Assembly (NCBI RefSeq): GCF_000169335.1
Contig: NZ_AAXW01000021.1
Span: forward strand, 16,488 to 80,487
From: Crocosphaera chwakensis CCY0110
GTDB lineage: Bacteria; Cyanobacteriota; Cyanobacteriia; Cyanobacteriales; Microcystaceae
DNA length: 64,000 nucleotides
Direction of reading: 5' to 3'
Of this stretch, positions 51,473-60,296 are shown piece after piece (positions within the stretch are counted from its first letter, which is position 1; every line of letters starts with the position of its first letter). The notes under the pieces were generated by a model. That model was not told the DNA's origin and searched no databases. It worked only from the letters and a program-made list of their open reading frames with translations. A program made the position numbers and the translations under genes.

Positions 51473-52111
51473 ATGATTATTGGATTAGTCAACCAAAAAG
51501 GAGGGTGTGGCAAAAGCACCACAGCAGCACATTTTGCCTATTGGCTTTCCATTTCTGGGTCTGTTATTTTAATTGATGCTGATTCTCAACAATCAAGTTC
51601 AACTTGGATATCTCAACTAGAATCAGTTCAAATTCCGACTCAAGCGATCTTAGACCCTGAACAATTATTTGAGACCATTGATACAATTTCAGATAAATAT
51701 GATGCTATTGTTGTCGATGGTCCAGCCGGATTAAGTGAAGTTACAAAATCGATTTTAGATGTCGTTGATCTCGCTCTAGTCCCTTGTCAACCATCGGGAC
51801 TAGACCTTAGTAGTAGTAGTAAAATTCTTCAATTACTACGTCATCGACAAAAGGTTAGAAGAGGATTACCCAAAACTGGATTATTTCTAAGTCGAGCCGT
51901 TAAGGGAACTTTATTGTTAAAAGAAGCTACACAAGCTTTAGGGGTTGATCCTCGTTTTCCTTTACTCAAATCTATTATTTATCAAAGACAATGTATTGCT
52001 GATGCTCCTATTCAACAAACAACTGTTTTTAGATTAAGTAACGCAGCCGCTAAATCAGCAAGTACCGATTATCAAAATTTATTCCAGGAGGCTTTGAAAA
52101 TCCTTGACTAA
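51473..52111 (+). CDS. parA: ParA-type partition ATPase
   Basis: 212 residues, small (type Ib-like) ParA. Deviant Walker A NQKGGCGKST (about 7-16), A' motif VILIDADSQQSS, Walker B DAIVVDGPAG. It drives plasmid or chromosome segregation by ATP-dependent DNA binding. It overlaps parB by 8 bp. Confidence 0.93.
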   Translation: MIIGLVNQKGGCGKSTTAAHFAYWLSISGSVILIDADSQQSSSTWISQLESVQIPTQAILDPEQLFETIDTISDKYDAIVVDGPAGLSEVTKSILDVVDLALVPCQPSGLDLSSSSKILQLLRHRQKVRRGLPKTGLFLSRAVKGTLLLKEATQALGVDPRFPLLKSIIYQRQCIADAPIQQTTVFRLSNAAAKSASTDYQNLFQEALKILD

Positions 52112-53045
52112 GACACAACAGAGACGGTCAGTGAGTGACTATTTATCTACATTATCGACTGAGCCTGAAACTGATTTACCTATCGAATTAATTTCTCTTG
52201 AAACCTCACAACCAAGACGTTATTTTGACCCTGAGAAGTTAGAACAATTAGCTGATTCTATCAGAAAATTCGGAATCATTGAACCTTTATTAGTCAGACA
52301 AAAAGGGTCTAGTTATTTCTTAGTTGCAGGAGAACGTCGCTACCGTGCAGCGAAAATGGCTGAACTGAAAACGGTACCCGTTGTTGTGAGAGAGTTATCT
52401 GATGAAGAAGCCTTCGCTGTAGCTCTGGTAGAGAACTTAGTTCGAGAAGACCTTAATCCTGTTGAGGAAACAGAGGGAATTCTTTGTTTACTGGCATTAG
52501 AGTTACAAATCAGTGTAGAAGAAGTCAAATCTTTATTGTATCGATTGGACAATGAGAAAAAAGGAAAAGCTACCAATAACGTTATTGGTAGCAAAAAACA
52601 AGCTCAGATTAAAAGCGTCTTTGAAGGCTTAGGACAAAGCTGGCAATCTTTTGTTAATAACCGACTACCCTTGTTAAAATTACCGAATCATATCCTCGAA
52701 GAAATTAGAAAAGGAACTATTGCTTACACCAAAGCTAAAGCTATTAGTACCCTAAAAAACGAAGACCAGCAAAAAACATTGTTAGATGAAGCTATTGCCC
52801 AGGGTCTTTCTTTGACTGAGATTAAGCAGAGGATTAAGACGTTAAAAGAACAGCAACATAATAATAATGATGATGATGAAGAAAACTTGTTTAAACAACA
52901 GGTAAATAAAACTTCTCAGTTGTTGAAAAAAGCTAAGCCTTTAAAAAATACTCGTCAACAAAAAAAATTGTTGAGGTTGCTCTCAGAAATTGAAACATTA
53001 TTAACTAACACCGAAACATCTAAAGAGAAGGAGCTTGAAAAATGA
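52104..53045 (+). CDS. parB: ParB-type partition protein
   Basis: 313 residues if TTG 52104 is used; GTG 52131 is an alternative. The nuclease/CTPase-like N-domain has ERRYRAAKMAELKTVPV (GERRxRA box) and LVENLVREDLNP, then a linker (ATNNVIGSK), an HTH region (LPNHILEEIRKGTIAYTKAKAIS) and a charged C-terminus. It binds parS and loads on DNA. The linker codons form a perfect 24-bp palindrome (52569-52592). Confidence 0.92.
   Translation: MTKTQQRRSVSDYLSTLSTEPETDLPIELISLETSQPRRYFDPEKLEQLADSIRKFGIIEPLLVRQKGSSYFLVAGERRYRAAKMAELKTVPVVVRELSDEEAFAVALVENLVREDLNPVEETEGILCLLALELQISVEEVKSLLYRLDNEKKGKATNNVIGSKKQAQIKSVFEGLGQSWQSFVNNRLPLLKLPNHILEEIRKGTIAYTKAKAISTLKNEDQQKTLLDEAIAQGLSLTEIKQRIKTLKEQQHNNNDDDEENLFKQQVNKTSQLLKKAKPLKNTRQQKKLLRLLSEIETLLTNTETSKEKELEK
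52569..52592. promoter_or_regulatory. Perfect 24-bp palindrome within parB, parS candidate
   Basis: GCTACCAATAAC followed immediately by its exact reverse complement. Twelve-base perfect arms with no spacer are unlikely by chance. Partition sites are palindromes near or inside parAB. Confidence 0.6.
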
Positions 53046-53347
53046 AAGTCATTGCTGATATTTGCGTTATTCCGATGGGGGTTGGAGTTTCCGTTTCTGA
53101 GTATGTGGCTGTGTGTAAAACTATTTTTACAGAAGCTAATCTCAATCCACAACTTCATGGATATGGAACTAATGTTGAAGGAGAATGGGATGAGGTTATG
53201 ACTGCCCTCAAACTGTGTCATGAAAAAATTCATGCTATGGGAAGTCCGAGAATCAGTACCTCGATTCGGCTAGGAACTCGTAATGATAGGGAACAAACCA
53301 TCGCTGATAAGCTTGACAGTGTTAATTCTAAGCTAACTGGAATCTAG
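53042..53347 (+). CDS. MTH1187/YkoF-type thiamine-binding family protein
   Basis: 101 residues. VIPMGVGVSVSEYVAVCKTI and LHGYGTNVEGEWDEVMTAL are the conserved blocks of this ferredoxin-like fold, which binds thiamine precursors in some members. The ATG overlaps the parB stop by 4 bp, an unexpected partner for a partition operon. Confidence 0.82.
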   Translation: MKVIADICVIPMGVGVSVSEYVAVCKTIFTEANLNPQLHGYGTNVEGEWDEVMTALKLCHEKIHAMGSPRISTSIRLGTRNDREQTIADKLDSVNSKLTGI

Positions 53348-53422
53348 ACTAGATATTTTTATACAATATCTTTAAGGATGAGTTGAGCAAAAAAAATCTG
53401 TTTAAAGACATAAAGTTAAAAA

Positions 53423-54379
53423 ATGAGAACAGTTATTATCTCAGGGGCTAACAACGGATTAGGTTATGCTTGTGCAAAAGAACTAGCATTGAACAAAGAT
53501 ATCTATCTTGTCCTTGCTTGTCGTAATAAAGAGAAGGCTGAAAAAGCTGTTGAACAACTCAAAAATTTAAGCAACAATAACCAAATTGAAGCTATTATTC
53601 TTGACTTAGCCTCTTTACAGTCAGTTCGTCAATTTGAAGCTGAATTCGCACAAAAAAATCTGCCCCCGTTAAGAATAATTATCTGTAACGCTGGAGTGCA
53701 GTTTATTCAAAGACGAACATATACAGAAGATGGGATGGAAACCACGTTTGCTGTTAATCACTTGGGGCATTTTTTACTGGTTAATCTTCTCTTAAAGCAT
53801 TTAAAATCACCAGGAAGAATTATTTTTGTCAGTAGCGATACTCATGATCCAAGTAAAATAACGGGGATGCCAGCCCCTAACTTTCAAGATCCTGATTTAC
53901 TAGCACACCCCGAATTAGACTCAACGCTCAAAGATAAAAGTGCTTCGGATATTGGTCGAACTGCCTACACCACCTCGAAACTTTGCAATATATTGTGTGC
54001 TTACGAATTATCTCGTCGTCTCGAAAAACAGGGATTAAGCACAGAGGAACATCCCATTACAGTCAATGTGTTCAGTCCGGGGTTAATGCCAGGAACCGGC
54101 TTGGCGCAGGATTATCCCCCTCTAGCAAAAATAGTCTGGGATTATATTCTTCCTCTTTTTAGTTTTTTTCCAAAAATTAATAGTCCACAACAATCTGGAC
54201 AAGCTTTAGCAAAGCTTGTTGAAGATCCTCTCTTGAGACAAGTAACAGGAAAATATTTTAGTGGTTTACAGATGATTGAGTCTTCACAAGAATCTTATGA
54301 TGTTGAAAAAGCTCGACAACTATGGGATAAAAGTCTAGAACTCGCAGGACTCTCAAAAGACGAAGTAATTATTCGATAA
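53423..54379 (+). CDS. Short-chain dehydrogenase/reductase, protochlorophyllide-reductase-like
   Basis: 318 residues. The NADPH motif is ISGANNGLGYACAKELA, NAG is in IICNAGVQF, the catalytic Tyr/Lys is in TAYTTSKLCNILCAYEL, and the length and C-terminal region (ESYDVEKARQLWDKSLELAG) resemble light-dependent protochlorophyllide oxidoreductases and related retinol dehydrogenases. It could be an SDR of unknown substrate rather than a true POR. It follows the thiamine-binding gene by 75 bp. Confidence 0.85.
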   Translation: MRTVIISGANNGLGYACAKELALNKDIYLVLACRNKEKAEKAVEQLKNLSNNNQIEAIILDLASLQSVRQFEAEFAQKNLPPLRIIICNAGVQFIQRRTYTEDGMETTFAVNHLGHFLLVNLLLKHLKSPGRIIFVSSDTHDPSKITGMPAPNFQDPDLLAHPELDSTLKDKSASDIGRTAYTTSKLCNILCAYELSRRLEKQGLSTEEHPITVNVFSPGLMPGTGLAQDYPPLAKIVWDYILPLFSFFPKINSPQQSGQALAKLVEDPLLRQVTGKYFSGLQMIESSQESYDVEKARQLWDKSLELAGLSKDEVIIR

Positions 54380-54391
54380 GGTGATAGTAAA

Positions 54392-54592
54392 ATGTCAAAA
54401 TCTCGTGACCCCCTCGACCCAATTGTTCGCCAAGAATGGCTATCAAAAATTGAGCAAGCTAATCGAAACAACATTTTGTGTCACTGTCGCCTTTGTGGAT
54501 GGGAATGGGTCGATTCTAGTTTCGAGGTTCAATGTCGATGTGGCAGTACAAACGTTGAGACAATCTCTTGTTGGCAATTTCCTGATGGTTGA
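54392..54592 (+). CDS. Small zinc-ribbon protein
   Basis: 66 residues with ILCHCRLCGWEW and FEVQCRCGS forming two CxxC/CxC knuckles. Likely binds zinc and nucleic acid. It begins 12 bp after the SDR gene. No family name recalled. Confidence 0.6.
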   Translation: MSKSRDPLDPIVRQEWLSKIEQANRNNILCHCRLCGWEWVDSSFEVQCRCGSTNVETISCWQFPDG

Positions 54593-54761
54593 ACGTCAAA
54601 AGTTAGATAAGAATAATACTGTTATGAGTTTGACAGAAACTTAATAATCACTCCCCTGAATGAACCCTTTTAGACGAAGTTATTAAGAGTTAGCATTTGT
54701 TATTCTTTTAAAGACGTTTCCTTTTTTGATTTCTAGTTAATTAATAAGAGGAGAGTCTTCG

Positions 54762-54950
54762 ATGAAAATTAACGGTAAACTCTTGATTATTCAATTATTA
54801 TTGTGGCTAATGGGGGAGCTTATACTCAATCATCTTGCCTTAGATGATTTGGCTGATTACACTCACTTCCTTCGTTCCCAAGACGAAGAGAGAACTCGCT
54901 TGATTGAAAGTCAGATGTGTCTAAGAAAAATCTCTCTTGCCACTGTCTAA
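54762..54950 (+). CDS. Small membrane-anchored hypothetical protein
   Basis: 62 residues: one N-terminal hydrophobic helix (LLIIQLLLWLMGELILNHLA) then a charged segment. AAGAGGAGAG lies 11 nt upstream. Unknown function. Confidence 0.55.
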   Translation: MKINGKLLIIQLLLWLMGELILNHLALDDLADYTHFLRSQDEERTRLIESQMCLRKISLATV

Positions 54951-54971
54951 AAATTATAAAAAATTCCTCTT

Positions 54972-55232
54972 ATGGCTAAAGAAAATAAGCGTAAAATATC
55001 CGTGAAAAGAGAAGAAATTGATGAGATAGAATCTCAGGAAGATTTGTTAATTCGACAAGAGAATAATTGGAGAAATCACTCCACTGTCTATGATGAAATT
55101 AGAGAAGATTGTCGTCTTGATTCTCTCGACAATTTAGGCAATGTTCATTATCAGCACCCAGACGGCGACCTTCTCTTTGAAGTTGAAGATATCAGTGAAG
55201 ATTACCTTGACTATTTGCTAGGATACGAATGA
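54972..55232 (+). CDS. Acidic hypothetical protein
   Basis: 86 residues, rich in Glu/Asp and Lys (VKREEIDEIESQEDLLIRQE). No motif recognised. It follows the membrane protein gene by 21 bp. Confidence 0.5.
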   Translation: MAKENKRKISVKREEIDEIESQEDLLIRQENNWRNHSTVYDEIREDCRLDSLDNLGNVHYQHPDGDLLFEVEDISEDYLDYLLGYE

Positions 55233-55327
55233 ATTTTTGCTATGAACTACCCCACGTCATAGGACGATGGGGTTTCTAGTTTCGTTGGATGCCGCATTAC
55301 CTTGGTCTTTCGTCCTCGGTTCTGACT

Positions 55328-55741
55328 TCATGACAAAGGGGTTCCAAAATTAACCGTCCAGTAATGAAAATAATTAACTTGTCCGGTATCATTAGAATTA
55401 TATTGATGTCCAATGCCGATTTCTGTAAAATCATCACTTAAAATGTTGGCACGATGTCCACTACTTCCTATCCAAGCTGCTACAACTGATTCTGGTGTGG
55501 TAAAACCAGCTGCAATATTTTCCCCCGCAGCTTGATAAGAATAACCCTGATCCATCATCCTCTCAAATGGAGTAGAGCCATCTATTCCTTCATGGCTAAA
55601 AAAATCATCATTAGCCATACTTTCAGAATGATATTCGGCCGCCATTACTAATTGTTCATCAATCCTTAAAGGGTCTAAATTGTTCTCGGCTCTTTCTTGG
55701 TTAATTAGCTCAAAAACACTACGCTCAAATTCAGAAATCAT
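55328..55741 (-). CDS. CAP-domain (SCP/PR-1-like) protein
   Basis: 137 residues, a bare CAP domain: VFELINQERAENNLDPLRID, the His/Glu cavity residues in EYHSESM, FFSHEG and AGENIAAG, and SSGHRANILSDDF. Bacterial CAP proteins are usually secreted, but no signal peptide is present here. Function in bacteria is largely unknown. Confidence 0.9.
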   Translation of the reverse strand: MISEFERSVFELINQERAENNLDPLRIDEQLVMAAEYHSESMANDDFFSHEGIDGSTPFERMMDQGYSYQAAGENIAAGFTTPESVVAAWIGSSGHRANILSDDFTEIGIGHQYNSNDTGQVNYFHYWTVNFGTPLS

Positions 55742-56076
55742 GACGGGCTAACTCCTGTAACTAAAAACTTTTCTAGCTCACAAGCTAAGAGAATAAAATC
55801 AAAAACTAGATAACCCACTTGTCGCGTTTTCCTATTAAGGGTAATTGTTAATATGACTTAGTTTTACGTTAACTGGCGTGTCGTTCATTTCTCGTTGATG
55901 GCATTCGTGGCGATCACCCCCTGCTTTCCCATGATTCTTTCCCCGTTCGGCAAGGCAAAGCGCTTAGGACAATCCTTGAACTGTCATAGTGATTTGTGCT
56001 TAAACTTAAGTCATGCTAACATTCACTTGGGACTGGTAACATTCAGTTATTCGTGGTGTGAGAGAGGATCGGAGAA

Positions 56077-56121
56077 AAGCACTTGGGGTCGAAACACGGC
56101 AAGACTCCCAGGTGCTTTTTT
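56077..56121 (+). terminator. Strong terminator-like hairpin without an upstream gene
   Basis: AAGCACTTGGGGTC and GACTCCCAGGTGCTT (56077-56117) pair over about 14 bp and are followed by TTTTTT. The region 55742-56076 contains no convincing coding sequence, so this may end a small RNA or act as an attenuator for the gene at 56201. Confidence 0.6.
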
Positions 56122-56200
56122 GCGAAATTGGGAAAGATTGGGGAGCCATCTCACGCAAGTGCAAGCTAAGATGGAAAAAAGTGAGGATTTTATTGTGGTG

Positions 56201-56608
56201 ATGAGAGTGTGGAAAAAGTGGTCAGTAGGTATGGGGTTAATGCTGATGGGGATCTTTTTAATGACTCCATTATCCATAGCAAAAGAGATGAGACAATCTT
56301 CAGTCCCCAATGAGAAAACGGACTTTGAGCCATTGCAACAGGGTGGCATTGGGTCGGGTATCACTGAGAACCTTAACCCTTGGGAAGTAGAAGAGCAAAG
56401 GGAAAATGATTACGAATATCCCTTGGAAGCAGAGTCGACTCGGACAAATCAAAATCTGGCTCCTAATAGCTCAGACAATAACTGGTTTAATAGTGACACA
56501 AACAATCCCAGACAAAGGAGTGGAACTATCCCCTTTATCAGATTTAAAAAACTATTGAGAATTGATTTGCGATCGCCTATGAACAGAAATAAACCCACTG
56601 AAGTATGA
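56201..56608 (+). CDS. Secreted or membrane-anchored hypothetical protein
   Basis: About 135 residues from ATG 56201. VWKKWSVGMGLMLMGIFLMT then PLSIAKE is a signal peptide; the rest is acidic and Asn/Ser-rich. ATG 56171 is an alternative. A longer in-frame extension to 55895 would cross a strong terminator hairpin and is probably not translated. Unknown function. Confidence 0.55.
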   Translation: MRVWKKWSVGMGLMLMGIFLMTPLSIAKEMRQSSVPNEKTDFEPLQQGGIGSGITENLNPWEVEEQRENDYEYPLEAESTRTNQNLAPNSSDNNWFNSDTNNPRQRSGTIPFIRFKKLLRIDLRSPMNRNKPTEV

Positions 56609-56650
56609 TTATGATAACCCCCTTGATCTGATTAAGTTAGAGGATTAAAA

Positions 56651-56878
56651 ATGAAAGTTAACAGTTATTTTGAAGGGACTTATCCTAACATTACACTTTG
56701 GTTAACTCATGGTTGGATCGAAATAGGACAAGATGAATTTAGTGAGTCCTTTATTAGAGTGCTAGATCCAGGGGGAATGTTATGGGAAGGAAAAACAAGT
56801 TATAAAACTTTAGATGAAGCTTTTAATGATTTAGAGGCAAATTTAAAAGATATTATCGAAGATATAGGACTTGAGTAA
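56651..56878 (+). CDS. Conserved small hypothetical protein
   Basis: 75 residues (TLWLTHGWIEIGQDEFSESF...LDEAFNDLEANLKDIIE). GAGGATTAAAA precedes the ATG. Small proteins of this form are frequent in cyanobacteria; no function is known to me. Confidence 0.65.
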   Translation: MKVNSYFEGTYPNITLWLTHGWIEIGQDEFSESFIRVLDPGGMLWEGKTSYKTLDEAFNDLEANLKDIIEDIGLE

Positions 56879-56928
56879 CTTAAAAATCCAAAGATTTAGC
56901 GTCTAGACTATGTTAGAATATGGAATTT

Positions 56929-57054
56929 TCAAGAGCCAAAAAGTCTCCAAAGGATGAACTCGTAGAGAATAGCAAGGATCGCTAAATTTCCTAAAATTAG
57001 AATAGCAATAACCCAAGAAGTTGATCTGCCTATTACTTGATTCTTCTCGTACAT
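56929..57054 (-). CDS. Candidate 41-residue single-span membrane protein
   Basis: Minus-strand ATG 57054 gives a basic N-terminus (MYEKNQVIGRSTS), a hydrophobic helix (WVIAILILGNLAILAILYEF) and a short basic end. AAGGG lies about 13 nt upstream. The composition fits small cyanobacterial thylakoid or plasma-membrane proteins; no family recognised. Confidence 0.5.
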   Translation of the reverse strand: MYEKNQVIGRSTSWVIAILILGNLAILAILYEFILWRLFGS

Positions 57055-57124
57055 ATTTTTAAACCCTTATTAAAACCTTTTTACTTTTGTATCCAATTAT
57101 ACAGTTATCAAGGATTTTTTGTGA

Positions 57125-57334
57125 CTAGGCTTGTTGTACTATTTCTCGGATGAGCAATGTTCTCGAACCAATGTAGCTTCTCATTAAGAGCATTTCTTGC
57201 TGAGAGAGGGTTTGTTTGTTTTGTAGTTGAGTCATTAACTGTCCCACTAGGTCTGAATCGCTGAGATGAGCAAGAGCTTCGTGGGACGTTTGGGAGATTA
57301 AAGACCAGAGTTGTCGGATCGTTGAAGCGTTCAT
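57125..57334 (-). CDS. Small hypothetical protein
   Basis: 69 residues from ATG 57334, preceded by GAAGAAGG; an in-frame start 12 codons earlier is less likely. Helical, with SQQEMLLMRSYIGSRTLLIREIVQ at the end. Such proteins recur next to cyanobacterial mobile genes; role unknown. Confidence 0.55.
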   Translation of the reverse strand: MNASTIRQLWSLISQTSHEALAHLSDSDLVGQLMTQLQNKQTLSQQEMLLMRSYIGSRTLLIREIVQQA

Positions 57335-57555
57335 AGAGCCTTCTTCTTCTTTTCCTTGTGCTATCTGCACTACAATTCTAAAGAGAATCTAAAGAAAATC
57401 TAAAGATTTTTCTTTTTTCTTAAAGAATCTTTATGCAGACTCTTGCTTCAAACCGATAGGGGGTGGTTCAGTTACCACGATCAAAAGTTATGGAGTGCGA
57501 TCTCAACAAAATCCGCAATATAGTATGATAGTATTAGTTTGCCAATTATTAATCA

Positions 57556-58374
57556 ATGTTTGATTCGACGTGCAAGTTCATTGCTGCGGCCTTTGCACAA
57601 GACATGGCCAGATGGCTGCTTGGAAAGCCCATTAACTTAACGGAACTGAAACCGTCCGAACTCTCATTAGAACCGATTAGGGCTGATAGTTTAATCTTTC
57701 TTCAGTCAGAGGACTTGGTGCTGCATATTGAGTTCCAAACCGACCCAAAAGAGGATATTCCGTTCCGAATGCTCGATTATCGGCTTAGAGTCCATCGCCG
57801 TTATCCGAACAAGCAAATGCAACAAGTGGTGATTTACTTGAGGAAATCCAACTCGGAATTAGCACAGCAAACGGTCTTTGAACTGGCACAAACACGGCAT
57901 GAATTTAACGTCATTCGGCTCTGGGAAGTGGATTACTCTGAGTTACTCACAGCACCTGGAGTCTGGCCGTTTGCGGTGTTGGGGAAAGGAGGAGACAATG
58001 AAGCTGTGCTTAGAGATGTGGCCAACCGCATCGACAAAATCAGCGACCAAACAGAGCAAAGCAACTTAGCAGCATCCACTGCGATTCTCGCTGGTTTAAT
58101 ATTAGAGAAAACGTTAATTCAAAGAATATTGAGGGAAGACATTGTGAAAGAATCTGTCATTTACCAAGAAATAACAGCATCAGCTAAACTTGAAGGACGG
58201 CTTGAAGGAGAGGCTAACTTAGTGTTGCGTCAACTCAACCGCCGTCTCGGACAAATCTCTGAGTCCGTTTCTGAGCAAATCCGTCAACTCCCTGTTGAAC
58301 AGTTAGAAGACTTAGGTGAAGCTTTGCTTGACTTTGAAAATGAGGCTGATTTGCTAAATTGGTTGGGCAAATGA
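57556..58374 (+). CDS. Rpn-family recombination-promoting nuclease / DUF4351 protein
   Basis: 272 residues. The N-terminal PD-(D/E)XK nuclease-like domain includes RADSLIFL, LVLHIEFQT (E-x-Q core) and MLDYRLRVHRRY; the C-terminal DUF4351 region (LVLRQLNRRLGQISESVSEQ) completes the usual cyanobacterial architecture. Rpn proteins promote RecA-independent recombination. GTG-free start at ATG 57556. Confidence 0.85.
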   Translation: MFDSTCKFIAAAFAQDMARWLLGKPINLTELKPSELSLEPIRADSLIFLQSEDLVLHIEFQTDPKEDIPFRMLDYRLRVHRRYPNKQMQQVVIYLRKSNSELAQQTVFELAQTRHEFNVIRLWEVDYSELLTAPGVWPFAVLGKGGDNEAVLRDVANRIDKISDQTEQSNLAASTAILAGLILEKTLIQRILREDIVKESVIYQEITASAKLEGRLEGEANLVLRQLNRRLGQISESVSEQIRQLPVEQLEDLGEALLDFENEADLLNWLGK

Positions 58375-58389
58375 TCTCTACACTCAACC

Positions 58390-58584
58390 TTAAAGATTCT
58401 GTTCAACAAGGCATTTTCTCGCTGCGTTTTCGGCTGCTTTTTCTGTGTAGTAAATCTCGGTTGTTCCGAGGATTTTCCCCTGATTAGTAACAACTCGAAA
58501 TTGATAAGCTCTCCTGTCTGTATAAAAAACCAAGAGTAGGTGTTTAGGACAACCAATTAAGGAGGATACGCGGAAAGAAGACAT
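58390..58584 (-). CDS. Small hypothetical protein
   Basis: 64 residues from ATG 58584 (TGAGGA about 10 nt upstream). VSSLIGCPKHLLLVFYTDRR and RVVTNQGKILGTTEIYYTEK suggest a DUF1508-like beta-alpha element. It lies after the 335-residue gene and in the same direction. Confidence 0.5.
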   Translation of the reverse strand: MSSFRVSSLIGCPKHLLLVFYTDRRAYQFRVVTNQGKILGTTEIYYTEKAAENAARKCLVEQNL

Positions 58585-58640
58585 AACAGAATTCCTCAAT
58601 GGAGACCACAATCTTATTTTCTCATAGGAATTGACGGAAT

Positions 58641-59648
58641 TCATTCATTGTTAGAATCCTTAGACTGAACCTCCACGTCTTTCAATGCAGGTTGCTCTGA
58701 CTTTTTCTGTGGCTTTTCTACGTTTTTCGGTGACGGTTTCTGGGACTTATTCTCTACACCTTTCTCCGAATCTTTCCCAGGAACATCTTTAATGGGTTTT
58801 TTGTACCAAGGAATATGTTTAGTTGGTGGTTCGATATCCTCCGAGAAACCGAAACTATCCCGTGAGGGAATAAACTTAAACAACCCTTGAACGAACCAAC
58901 GAGGGGGTAAGTCTTCCTTGGCTATCTTCGGATTAAACCGAAACGGTGCAGATTCATCGTCCCGCCTCATTAACACGGGAATATGCGCTGCTTTAAATTT
59001 GCCTTTGGGATCTTCTGCACCTTTGTTACGGTAAATAGAAATAACTGGTGTCCGCACCTGGGGGACAAACTGCCAAATCCCTCTAAATTTAAAGATTCCT
59101 GGGGCTTCTTCCCACGGGTTCTCTGCTTCCCACGCTGCCACCTGGAAGTAAAGTTTCGGTGGTTTACGAGGAATCATCAAACATTTAGGATACACCCGCA
59201 AGAATAAGGTTTTGTCAGGGTTAGCTGCCATTTGCTTCAACCAAGCTTGATAACGATAACCAGCTATGAACAAGTTATAACGCTTGCCCCCTAATCTAAT
59301 AAAAAACTGTCCTGGATTATCTTTGTCTTCCTCTGCTTTGCCCTTAATTGTGCCTATTGCCTGAAAGATCGCCGTATCTGTCTCAGCGTCAGTATCATCG
59401 GTGGGATTTGAGTCATTACCCGTGCTGATATCGCTTGCAGCTTCATTGTCTTCAGAGACGGCGATCTCTGTTTTAGCAGTCTCGTCCTCGGTTTCGTTGG
59501 TAGTTGTTGCTGTTACTTCTGGTGAGGGGGTGGTCTGTTTACTCTTGGTTTGGTCTGTGTCCACCTCTGTGTTGACCGACGGGGTTTTAGTCTCAGCGAC
59601 GGCTGTGGTTTTCTTCTTGACGGCACGAATTTGAGGTTTGGGGGACAT
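58641..59648 (-). CDS. Cyanobacterial hypothetical protein with low-complexity termini
   Basis: 335 residues. Residues 1-95 are Thr/Glu/Asp-rich and disordered, about 95-285 form a folded domain (FFIRLGGKRYNLFIAGYRY, ENPWEEAPGIFKFRGIWQFV), and the tail is Lys/Pro/Ser-rich. Similar proteins are found on cyanobacterial plasmids; function unknown to me. Confidence 0.65.
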   Translation of the reverse strand: MSPKPQIRAVKKKTTAVAETKTPSVNTEVDTDQTKSKQTTPSPEVTATTTNETEDETAKTEIAVSEDNEAASDISTGNDSNPTDDTDAETDTAIFQAIGTIKGKAEEDKDNPGQFFIRLGGKRYNLFIAGYRYQAWLKQMAANPDKTLFLRVYPKCLMIPRKPPKLYFQVAAWEAENPWEEAPGIFKFRGIWQFVPQVRTPVISIYRNKGAEDPKGKFKAAHIPVLMRRDDESAPFRFNPKIAKEDLPPRWFVQGLFKFIPSRDSFGFSEDIEPPTKHIPWYKKPIKDVPGKDSEKGVENKSQKPSPKNVEKPQKKSEQPALKDVEVQSKDSNNE

Positions 59649-59777
59649 TTCTTGATATAAAGGAATAGTTGCTTATGTGAAAAATACTGGTATTATATGA
59701 CGATTAATAAGGTACTATTAGTAAAGAATAAGATTAATTTCTTCTAACTATTTTACTCTAAAATCCAATAATAATCA

Positions 59778-60080
59778 ATGGCTTCATCGCGCTACCCCAG
59801 TAACTGGAAAGAACTCAGTTTAAAACTTAAGAAAAAGGCGAATTGGACTTGTCAGAAATGTGGACGAAAATGTATCGAACCTGGGCAAGAAATCTCTAAA
59901 GATTGGACAGTTTCTAAGAGAATGGCTTACACCTTACAGACTCATCATTGGGACCGAGATCCCAGTAATTCCTCCCTTGATAATTTGGTCTGCGTTTGTA
60001 CCGGTTGTCATCTTGATTTGCATCGGGGTTACAAAGGGAATCTGAGCAATGTTTCTGAAGGTCAGTTATCATTATTTTAG
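59778..60080 (+). CDS. HNH endonuclease
   Basis: 100 residues. The zinc knuckles are CQKCGRKC and CVCTGCH, and the HNH core is LQTHHWDRDPSNSSLDNL...LHRG. A standalone HNH nuclease, with a second, diverged gene of the same kind at 62851. Target unknown. Confidence 0.88.
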   Translation: MASSRYPSNWKELSLKLKKKANWTCQKCGRKCIEPGQEISKDWTVSKRMAYTLQTHHWDRDPSNSSLDNLVCVCTGCHLDLHRGYKGNLSNVSEGQLSLF

Positions 60081-60139
60081 CTATCGAAATAATGGCAATA
60101 TCAGGAACTCTATGTAAGTTTTTCTGTGGTCACAAATTC

Positions 60140-60262
60140 ACTTCTCATTTATAGATATAGCACTAGCAACTTTTAGAACATCTAAAGCAGTTAATCCGCA
60201 TTTTTTAGCTAAACCTTGGGCTAGTTTATACGTCGCCTTTTTTTCTATATTAATATAGTTAT
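60140..60262 (-). pseudogene. Possible PIN-toxin C-terminal fragment
   Basis: On the minus strand the frame reads [19 protein letters not shown] then TALDVLKVASAISI, reminiscent of the LxxxDAxxxAxA end of PIN-domain toxins, but no start or catalytic N-terminus is present. Weak. Confidence 0.25.
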
Positions 60263-60296
60263 ACAGCAACTACTATCTAATTATAAGTTAGCAACA

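Noticed and set aside
55895..56200. N-terminal extension of the secreted protein at 56201
   Set aside because: It would be translated across a strong terminator hairpin, and the signal peptide would become internal.
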